Source: an uncultured Alistipes sp.
Lineage (GTDB): Bacteria; Bacteroidota; Bacteroidia; Bacteroidales; Rikenellaceae
Reading direction: 5' to 3'
NCBI GenBank assembly: GCA_947364365.1
Contig: CANASP010000005.1
Span: 62,001 to 126,000, forward strand
Length of the DNA stretch: 64,000 nucleotides
Shown here: in pieces, positions 58,218 through 64,000 of the stretch
Layout: the number at the start of each line of letters is the position of its first letter
Position numbering within the stretch: position 1 is the first letter of the stretch
Notes under the pieces: generated by a model
Databases searched by the model: none
What the model was told of the DNA's origin: nothing
The model's input: the letters and a program-made list of their open reading frames with translations, nothing else
Translations under genes and position numbers: made by a program

Positions 58218-59018
58218 ATGACCGAAAAGTTCATCATGGCCGGCGACACGGCCCTGCACGTCTGCGACTCGGAAGCGGGCGAACGCTGCATCGTGCTGCT
58301 GCACGGATACCTCGAATCGATGCTCGTCTGGGACGACTTCACCTACCTGCTGCGGCCGCACGCCCGCGTGGTGACGCTCGACCTGCCGGGCCACGGGATC
58401 TCGGAGGTGAAAGGCGAGGTGCACACGATGGAATTTCTGGCCGACACGGTGGCCGCGGGGCTCCGCACGCTCGGCATCGAACGCTGCACCGTGGTCGGCC
58501 ACTCGATGGGCGGCTACGTGGCCCTCGCGCTGTGCGAACGCCACGCGGACCTGCTCGACGGAGTGGTGCTACTCAGCTCGACGCCCAACGCCGACACCGA
58601 GGAGAAGGCCGCCGCTCGCCGCCGCGAAATCGAGCTCGTGCGCGCGGGCAAAAAGGAGCTGCTCTGCCGCACGGCGCCCGCCGCAGGCTTCGCCGAGCGC
58701 AACCGCACGCGGTGCCGCGAGGCGATCGACGACCTCGCGGAGCAGGTGGTCGTCACCGAGGACGAGGGGATCGTGGCGCTGCTGGGCGGCATGATCGCCC
58801 GCCCCGACCGCAACGCGATGCTGCGCGCGACGAAGGTGCCCGTACTCTTCATCCTGGGGCGAGAGGACGGCTACATCCCCGCCGAAGCGGCCGAGAGGAT
58901 GGTGGCCGACCACCCCGAGGCCGAGGTCGTCTGGCTGGAAAACGCGGGACACATGGGATTCATCGAGGAGCCCGAGACGACGGCCCGGGCGATCTTGGCA
59001 TTCGTCGGAAAGGAGTAA
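58218..59018 (+). CDS. Alpha/beta hydrolase
   Basis: 266-residue cytosolic alpha/beta hydrolase. Oxyanion region [14 protein letters not shown], nucleophile elbow GHSMGG (Ser about 96), acid Asp in LGREDGYIP and catalytic His in [12 protein letters not shown] cap region with many charged helices lies between (about 130-190). Family members include esterases, lipases and C-C hydrolases; no substrate can be assigned. Followed after 10 bp by a lipoprotein gene. Confidence 0.92.
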   Translation: MTEKFIMAGDTALHVCDSEAGERCIVLLHGYLESMLVWDDFTYLLRPHARVVTLDLPGHGISEVKGEVHTMEFLADTVAAGLRTLGIERCTVVGHSMGGYVALALCERHADLLDGVVLLSSTPNADTEEKAAARRREIELVRAGKKELLCRTAPAAGFAERNRTRCREAIDDLAEQVVVTEDEGIVALLGGMIARPDRNAMLRATKVPVLFILGREDGYIPAEAAERMVADHPEAEVVWLENAGHMGFIEEPETTARAILAFVGKE

Positions 59019-59028
59019 AAACGCATTT

Positions 59029-59928
59029 ATGAAAAAAATCTGCATACCGGCGACGGCGCTGCTCGTCGCCCTGACCGCCTGCAACGGCGGCAAAGAGATC
59101 GTGATCCCCACGCCCGAAGAGGATAAGGTGACCGTCTACGAATGGCTCCCGGCACCGGGACAATACATCGGCGACCGCCAGACGGGCGGCATGTCCGGCG
59201 ACGAAACGACGGCCGAGAAGGCCCGCGCATGGGCCGAACGGCGGCTGGCCGAACGGCAGTTCGTCTCGCTGGGCGGATTCGGCGGCTACATCGTCATGGG
59301 GCTCGGCCGCCCGATCCGCGCCGCGGCGAGCGGTTACGACTTCGTGGTGCTGGGCAACCAACTCGATACCAGCTCCGAGCCGGGGATCGTCTACGTGATG
59401 GAGGACACCAACGGCAACGGCCGTCCCGACGACACGTGGTACGAGCTGCGCGGCAGCGAGAGCGACAAGACCTCGACCGTGCGCGACTACGCCGTCACCT
59501 ACTACCGCCCCGAGGCCGCAGCCAGCCCCGTGCGCTGGCGCGACAGCGAAGGCACCGAGGGGCAGATCGACTACATCGCCGCGCACCACCGGCAGGAGAG
59601 CTACTACCCCGCATGGATCGGGGAGGCCAGCTACACGCTGCGCGGAACGCGGATCGAGGCCCGCAACGAGCAGGACCCGACGACGGGCGAATGGGACAAC
59701 CGCCCCTACGACTGGGGCTATGCCGACAATGCGGGCGAGGACCGGGTGGCGGGGACGCCGCCGGGCAACGGCTTCCGCATCGCCAACGCCGTGGACGCCG
59801 CGGGACGGAGCGTCACGCTGGAGCAGATCCATTTCGTCAAGGTGCAGACCGGCGTGAACGCCAAGAGCGGCCCCCTGGGCGAGCTCTCGACCGAAGTCTG
59901 CGGACTGACGGCACCCGCGGCCGAATAG
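59029..59928 (+). CDS. Cell surface lipoprotein, BtuG-locus-associated family
   Basis: 299 residues. Lipoprotein signal (IPATALLVALTAC, Cys about 18). The body resembles the surface proteins found beside cobalamin-uptake genes in Bacteroides: VYEWLPAPGQYI, SLGGFGGYIVMG, DFVVLGNQLDTSSEPGIVYVMEDTNGNG, a calcium-like D-x-N-x-N-x-x-x-D loop, WYELRGSE, YYPAWI, YDWGYADN and IHFVKVQTG near the end. No btuB, btuG or other B12 gene is adjacent, so a B12 role is only suggestive. The Cys is followed by NGGKE, a weak export signal. Confidence 0.75.
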   Translation: MKKICIPATALLVALTACNGGKEIVIPTPEEDKVTVYEWLPAPGQYIGDRQTGGMSGDETTAEKARAWAERRLAERQFVSLGGFGGYIVMGLGRPIRAAASGYDFVVLGNQLDTSSEPGIVYVMEDTNGNGRPDDTWYELRGSESDKTSTVRDYAVTYYRPEAAASPVRWRDSEGTEGQIDYIAAHHRQESYYPAWIGEASYTLRGTRIEARNEQDPTTGEWDNRPYDWGYADNAGEDRVAGTPPGNGFRIANAVDAAGRSVTLEQIHFVKVQTGVNAKSGPLGELSTEVCGLTAPAAE

Positions 59929-59941
59929 CGAAAAAAAATGT

Positions 59942-59949
59942 TATCTTTG
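59942..59949 (+). promoter_or_regulatory. M48 protease gene promoter, -7 box TATCTTTG
   Basis: TAnnTTTG match directly after the preceding stop, 18-36 bp before the two possible start codons. Confidence 0.7.
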
Positions 59950-59984
59950 CATCCGTTTTCTGACAAATGCAACATTCAAGTAAC

Positions 59985-60803
59985 ATGAAACACCTTTTCT
60001 TTGCATGCGCAGCGCTGCTCGTCAGCCTGCTCTGTCCCCAGGAATCGGCCGCCCAGCTGCGTATCGGCGGCAAAAAGCTCAACACCGGCAAGCTGCTCAA
60101 CGCCGGCGCCGACGTGGTGAAGGCCGCGACGCTCACCGACGCGCAGATCGCCGAACTTTGCCGCGAGTCGGTCGCATGGATGGACGAACACAACCCCGTA
60201 GCGGCCGATGACGACGAATATGCCATCCGCCTCAAGCGCCTGACCGAAGGGATCACCGACGCCGACGGGCTGCCGCTCAACTTCAAGGTCTACCTGGTGG
60301 TCGACGTCAACGCGTTCGCCTGCGGCGACGGCTCGATCCGCGTCTTCTCGTCGCTCATGGACCTGATGACCGACGACGAGCTGATGGCGATCATCGGCCA
60401 CGAGATCGGCCACGTCATCCACTCCGACGTGAAGCATGCCATGAAGAACGCCTACCTGGCATCGGCCGCCCGCAATGCGGCAGGCGCCGCCGAGGGGTCG
60501 ACGCTCGCCAAGCTGAGCGACTCGGAGCTGGGCAACGTCGTGACGGCATTCACCGACGCGCAGTTCTCGCAGAAGCAGGAGTATGCTGCCGACGAATACG
60601 GCTTCCAGTTCTGCGTGGAGCACGGATTCAGCCCCTACGGCATGGCCCAGAGCCTCGAGAAGCTCGTCGAGCTGTCGCAGGGCGCCAAGGCCTCGACCGT
60701 GCAGAAGATGTTCTCGTCGCACCCCGACAGCGAGAAGCGCGCGGCCCGCGTGCGCAAGATGGCCGAGGAGTACGAGGCGGCCCACCCGAGCCAGCAGGAG
60801 TAA
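59985..60803 (+). CDS. Secreted M48-family metalloprotease
   Basis: 272 residues from Met 59985 (an in-frame ATG at 59967 would add six residues before the signal peptide). Signal peptide HLFFACAALLVSLLCPQESAAQ, then a helical segment and the zinc-protease core: IIGHEIGHVIHSD (HExxH) and QKQEYAADEYGF, where the third zinc ligand Glu sits in E-x-x-A-D. The C-terminal SSHPDSEKRAARV matches the family's substrate-loop motif. Likely a periplasmic quality-control protease resembling BepA or LoiP. Confidence 0.93.
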   Translation: MKHLFFACAALLVSLLCPQESAAQLRIGGKKLNTGKLLNAGADVVKAATLTDAQIAELCRESVAWMDEHNPVAADDDEYAIRLKRLTEGITDADGLPLNFKVYLVVDVNAFACGDGSIRVFSSLMDLMTDDELMAIIGHEIGHVIHSDVKHAMKNAYLASAARNAAGAAEGSTLAKLSDSELGNVVTAFTDAQFSQKQEYAADEYGFQFCVEHGFSPYGMAQSLEKLVELSQGAKASTVQKMFSSHPDSEKRAARVRKMAEEYEAAHPSQQE

Positions 60804-60829
60804 TCCGCCCGCGGAATCGGATACAGCCG

Positions 60830-60868
60830 AACGCCGGACCCTTACGCAGGGTCCGGCGTTCGTTTTCT
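60830..60868 (+). terminator. Intrinsic terminator after M48 protease gene
   Basis: ACGCCGGACCC and GGGTCCGGCGT pair around TTACGCA, followed by TCGTTTTC. Confidence 0.85.
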
Positions 60869-60964
60869 TGTCAAGAAGGCGGGGCAGCCTCCGTCCGTAT
60901 GTGCGCGCATTGCGGGTCCCGGGCTCGGCCAAGGCCGGGGCCGGGCGACCCGTTTCTGTCGGGC

Positions 60965-61053
60965 GCAGCCTGCGGGGCCCGCATACCCGCAGGAGTCGCG
61001 GGCCTCCGCACCCGGGAGGCTGCGGCCCGCCACGCTTCGGAATCATCCGAAGC
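60965..61053 (+). repeat. Double-hairpin intergenic element, copy at 61.0 kb
   Basis: Hairpin 1 (60965-61023): GCAGCCT/AGGCTGC outer stem with the inner GCGGGGCCCGC/GCGGGCCTCCGC stem and an ACCCGGG bulge. Hairpin 2 (61034-61053): GCTTCGGA/TCCGAAGC. Relative to the 18.1 kb copy, hairpin 2 has a paired C-G to T-A change. Confidence 0.65.
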
Positions 61054-61091
61054 ATGCGACATCCTCCGGATACCTCCCCGCCCGGTCCGGA

Positions 61092-63131
61092 TCATTCCAA
61101 CCGCCAGACGCAGCGATCCTCCAGCGTCGTCGCGCCGTCGCGGGCCACCGCCTCGACGAGGTTGTCGCCCGGCCGCAGGGCGACGTCCTCGAAGGTGCAG
61201 ACGCACACCTCGTCGGGCCGGGCCGAGGCGACCGTGCGGCCGTTGACCCGCAACTCGACCTCGCGGCAATTGGAGAAGACCCTGACCGTCGTCACCGGCC
61301 GCACGCGCCGGTCGTTGCGCCGCCCCTCGATGCGGACCATCGGCTCGGGGTTCCAGTTGGCCTTGTAGAAATAGAAGGCATCCTTGCGTACCCGACGGTC
61401 GTGGGTCACGAGGCCCTTGTCGTTGATACCCGGGCGGTCGCCCTCGGTGCGATGGGCGGCACCGAAATCGAACATGTTCCACACGAACGAGCCCCAGACA
61501 TAGGGCCGCGCACGGATGATCCGCCAGTTGCGGATATGATATTCGGTCTGCCAGTTTTCGGGATGCCACCAGCTGTCGGGCACGGGCTGCACGAGCGAAT
61601 CCTGCTGGTGGAGGATGCTGGCGCCGGCACCGTACTCGCTGATGCCGATCTTCAGCCCGGGGTGTGCCCCGTGCGTGGCGTCGAGCCACGAGGCCAGCGT
61701 CGCGGGCGTGGCGCCGTACCAGCCGTCGTAGCGGTTCCAGGCGATGAGGTCCGTGAGCAGGTTGAGCGCACCGCTCTGGTTGCTCGCGGCGACGGTCGGC
61801 CGCGACGCATCCTCGGCATGGGCCAGCGAGTCGAGCTCACGGACGTAGTCCACAGGGTTGTCGCCCGACTCCTTGAGCTCGTTGAAAAGCCCCCAGAAAC
61901 AGATGCTCGGGTGGTTGTAGTGCTGGCGGATCATCTCGCGCAGCTGCTCGCGCCCGTTGGCCCGGAAGGCCGGCGAGTCGACGAAGCCCTTGTCGGCATA
62001 GCCGCCGGGACCAACGAAGGGGATCTCGGCCCACGCGATCATGCCGAGGCGATCCGTCCGATCGTAGACATACTCCGCCTGAGGATAGTGGGCCAGGCGC
62101 ACGGCATTGACCCCCATCTCCTCCATGATCCGGAGATCCTCGTCGTGGTGCTCGCGCCGCAGGGCATTGCCCACCCCGGCCCGCTCCTGGTGGCGGCAGA
62201 CGCCGCGCAGCGGCAGGTGGCGGCCGTTGAGAAAGAATCCCTCGTCGGGGTCGACCGAAAAATAGCGCAGCCCCAGCGGCTGCTCGACGCGGTCGACCTC
62301 CGCGCCGTCGCACAGCAGCACGACCTCGGCCCGGTAGAGGAAGGGATCGTCGACACCGTCCCAGAGGTGCGGCCGGTCGATCGCGAAGTCGATGCGCTCC
62401 TCTTGCACGGCGGTGTGCGGTGCGACGACGACAGGGCGCTCGGTCTCGAAAACCGTGCGGTCGCCGTCGGCGATGCGCAGGCGCACGACGACGCGGCGCG
62501 GCTCCGCGGCAGCGTTGGATAGGTCGACGCGGGCGCGCACCTCGGCCCGCTGCCCGCTCACGGACAACTGGTCGAGAAACACGCCGGGCGAGGCGCAGTT
62601 CAGCGGCGAGATGCACACCGGGTCGGTCACGATCAGATGGACATCGCGATAGATGCCTCCGTAGAAGTTGAAGTCGCCGACCAGCGGCATGACGTCGAGC
62701 TGCTCGCTGTTGTTAACGCGCACGTCGATCGTGTGCGCGCAGCCGCAGACGACGCGGTCGGTGATCTCGAAGACGAAGGCGGTATAGCCGCCGCGGTGCT
62801 CGCCCGCATGGCGGCCGTCGACGAACAGATCGGCCACGCTGTTGGCCCCCTCGAAGCGGAGAAAGAGGCGCTTGCCCGCCCATTCGGGCCGGATATACAG
62901 CCGTCGGGTATAGTTGCCTATCCCGCGTTTGTAGTCGGGACGCCCCGCGAGGGCATCCTGCGCATTCCAGGTGTGGGGCAGATCGACGCGGCGCGCTGCG
63001 GCAGGGTCGACCTGGTGCGAAAAACGAAATTGCCAGTCGTTGTTGAGCAGCACATCCTGCCGCTGGGCTACGGCCGGAGCGACGCACGAGGCAGCGAGCA
63101 GAAGCAGGCAGAGGATTCGGAAACGGTTCAT
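61092..63131 (-). CDS. Secreted glycoside hydrolase family 2 enzyme (beta-galactosidase-like)
   Basis: 679 residues. Signal peptide (LLLLAASCVAPAVAQ), then the GH2 sugar-binding domain (NDWQFRF, RVDLPHTWNAQD, RRLYIRPEWAGKRLFLRFEG), an immunoglobulin-like domain, and the TIM barrel with GVCRHQERAGVG, the acid/base Glu in FWGLFNELKES and the nucleophile Glu in GISEYGAG. It ends with a second small beta domain. Likely substrates are beta-galactosides or related host or dietary glycans; GH2 also includes glucuronidases and mannosidases. Upstream is a LytTR regulator gene in the same orientation. Confidence 0.92.
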   Translation of the reverse strand: MNRFRILCLLLLAASCVAPAVAQRQDVLLNNDWQFRFSHQVDPAAARRVDLPHTWNAQDALAGRPDYKRGIGNYTRRLYIRPEWAGKRLFLRFEGANSVADLFVDGRHAGEHRGGYTAFVFEITDRVVCGCAHTIDVRVNNSEQLDVMPLVGDFNFYGGIYRDVHLIVTDPVCISPLNCASPGVFLDQLSVSGQRAEVRARVDLSNAAAEPRRVVVRLRIADGDRTVFETERPVVVAPHTAVQEERIDFAIDRPHLWDGVDDPFLYRAEVVLLCDGAEVDRVEQPLGLRYFSVDPDEGFFLNGRHLPLRGVCRHQERAGVGNALRREHHDEDLRIMEEMGVNAVRLAHYPQAEYVYDRTDRLGMIAWAEIPFVGPGGYADKGFVDSPAFRANGREQLREMIRQHYNHPSICFWGLFNELKESGDNPVDYVRELDSLAHAEDASRPTVAASNQSGALNLLTDLIAWNRYDGWYGATPATLASWLDATHGAHPGLKIGISEYGAGASILHQQDSLVQPVPDSWWHPENWQTEYHIRNWRIIRARPYVWGSFVWNMFDFGAAHRTEGDRPGINDKGLVTHDRRVRKDAFYFYKANWNPEPMVRIEGRRNDRRVRPVTTVRVFSNCREVELRVNGRTVASARPDEVCVCTFEDVALRPGDNLVEAVARDGATTLEDRCVWRLE

Positions 63132-63221
63132 ATCTCGGAAAAGCTATTGTAGATCTAAAGATCGCAAAAAATAAGGAATCCGCCAAATCCCGGCCGCACG
63201 GCACGCAAGAAACGTGCACGC

Positions 63222-63956
63222 TCAGAGGAGCGTGCCGCCAGCGACGGAGTTCGCACCCCTTCCCCGAAGCCGTGCCAGGGCTCCCTCGCGGTATTTGCGC
63301 GAAAGCTCCAGCCGAACGTCGCCCAGCACGACCGTCTGCCCTCGCACATCGGTCACGCGGTCACGATTGACGATATAGGCGCGGTGGATGCGGACGAATC
63401 CGTCGTCGAGCAGGCGCTCCCACTGCGAAATGCGGGTCCGGGTGCGATAGACCGTCCCGTCGGCGGCATGCAGCGACACCTCGCTGTCGTTGGACTCGAC
63501 ATAGACGATCACCTCGAACGGAAGCGTCACCCTCCGCCGCTCGGAGACGAACGTCACGCTGCGCGAGGCGGGAAGCCGCCGGCGGAGCCACCGCGAGAGC
63601 AGCTCGGCGGGGACGACGAAGGCCACGAGCAGGACAAGCAGGAAGATCGGATTGGAGAAGAGCGGCGGGAAGCCGCAGCCCGGACCGACGGCGGTTCGCG
63701 AACAGAAGCTAGCCAGCAACATGCCGACCCACACCACGACGAGCGCACCGGCTCCGACGCACAGCGTGGCGACGCCCCGGCGCCGAGGCGTCGCAATGGC
63801 TCGGGGCAGGAAAAACTGTCCGCAGAGCAGGCCGGGCAACATCGACGAGGCGACGAACAACGCGCGGGCGAGGCCGTAATCGAAACTCGCCAGCACGGCA
63901 GCCAACAGCACAAGGGCCGAGATCCAGTAGCCCGATATCGCCAAGTATCGCATCAT
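63222..63956 (-). CDS. Membrane-anchored LytTR-family regulator
   Basis: 244 residues. About four N-terminal membrane helices (ALVLLAAVLASFDYGLARALF, LLVLLVAFVVPAELL) followed by a cytosolic LytTR DNA-binding domain (about 140-235): FEVIVYVESNDSEVSLHAADG, TRISQWERLLDDGFVRIHRAYIVNRDRV with the typical R-I-H-R-x-Y-I-V-N motif, and LGDVRLELSRKYRE. Such membrane-tethered LytTR proteins are common in Bacteroidetes; the signal is unknown. The MM pair at 63956 is the chosen start. It may control the adjacent GH2 gene, an inference from position only. Confidence 0.88.
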   Translation of the reverse strand: MMRYLAISGYWISALVLLAAVLASFDYGLARALFVASSMLPGLLCGQFFLPRAIATPRRRGVATLCVGAGALVVVWVGMLLASFCSRTAVGPGCGFPPLFSNPIFLLVLLVAFVVPAELLSRWLRRRLPASRSVTFVSERRRVTLPFEVIVYVESNDSEVSLHAADGTVYRTRTRISQWERLLDDGFVRIHRAYIVNRDRVTDVRGQTVVLGDVRLELSRKYREGALARLRGRGANSVAGGTLL

Positions 63957-64000
63957 CGTTCGGAAAAATATAAAATCACCCCGCACACCGCAACGGTCTG

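Overview
The window is chromosomal DNA from a G+C-rich member of the Bacteroidales, most like Alistipes or another Rikenellaceae. The evidence is the gene content (TamL, a BamA-Skp-Skp cluster, DUF4840- and DKNYY-type secreted proteins, a membrane LytTR regulator, SDDE-type lipoproteins) and the promoters: at least twenty genes are preceded by the Bacteroidetes -7 box TAnnTTTG, standing out as short AT-rich islands. Nearly all genes are housekeeping. No phage, plasmid, insertion sequence or CRISPR array is visible.

Layout. 1-0.8 kb: the end of nadB and a frameshifted ORF6N gene. 0.98-2.6 kb: prfC. 2.7-9.3 kb: a leftward run of flavin reductase, MFS transporter, carbonic anhydrase, malQ, EEP phosphatase and pirin. 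9.5-13 kb: xerC-hpf, tRNA-Pro(GGG), a GT4 glycosyltransferase, tRNA-Glu(TTC) and rpsT. 13.1-16 kb: a DKNYY-repeat secreted protein, a tandem-repeat spacer, and the rpsF-rpsR-rplI operon. 16.1-20.5 kb: thiL diverging from adk, then a DHOD-like gene and gcvT. 20.5-28.3 kb: a thioredoxin/beta-barrel fusion, a GNAT protein, a receiver/ATP-grasp protein usually called PEP synthase, pgi and gpsA. 28.4-38.1 kb: the cell-shape operon mreB-mreC-mreD-mrdA-rodA, followed by a P-type ATPase and a PAP2 phosphatase that meet at a C9 tract. 38.2-42.3 kb: a DUF4840 lipoprotein, gdhA, a 970-bp structured spacer and yebC. 42.4-46.6 kb: VOC-tsaC-thioesterase facing cca-GDSL-pdxJ. 46.7-52.2 kb: nadK-uppS-bamA-skp-skp. 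52.6-60.8 kb: an AraC regulator, then tamL-nitroreductase-dapF leftward, then a small acidic protein, an alpha/beta hydrolase, a surface lipoprotein and an M48 protease. 61-64 kb: a GH2 glycosidase and a LytTR regulator.

The genes form familiar functional groups. The mre/mrd/rod operon drives rod-shaped wall synthesis. UppS makes the lipid carrier, BamA with two Skp-like chaperones handles outer-membrane protein assembly, and TamL serves a related surface-assembly role. The S6-S18-L9 operon, S20, HPF, RF3 and two tRNA genes belong to translation.

The most unusual content lies between genes. Five copies of an approximately 90-nt double-hairpin element (18.1, 40.9, 41.0, 41.2 and 61.0 kb) share architecture and show compensatory changes in their stems; I do not recognise it as a described element. 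Purine-rich 10-13 bp minisatellites lie 150-190 bp upstream of three genes. Two -7 boxes lie so close to their ATG that the transcripts should be leaderless. Two proteins couple an enzyme domain to an outer-membrane-type beta-barrel.
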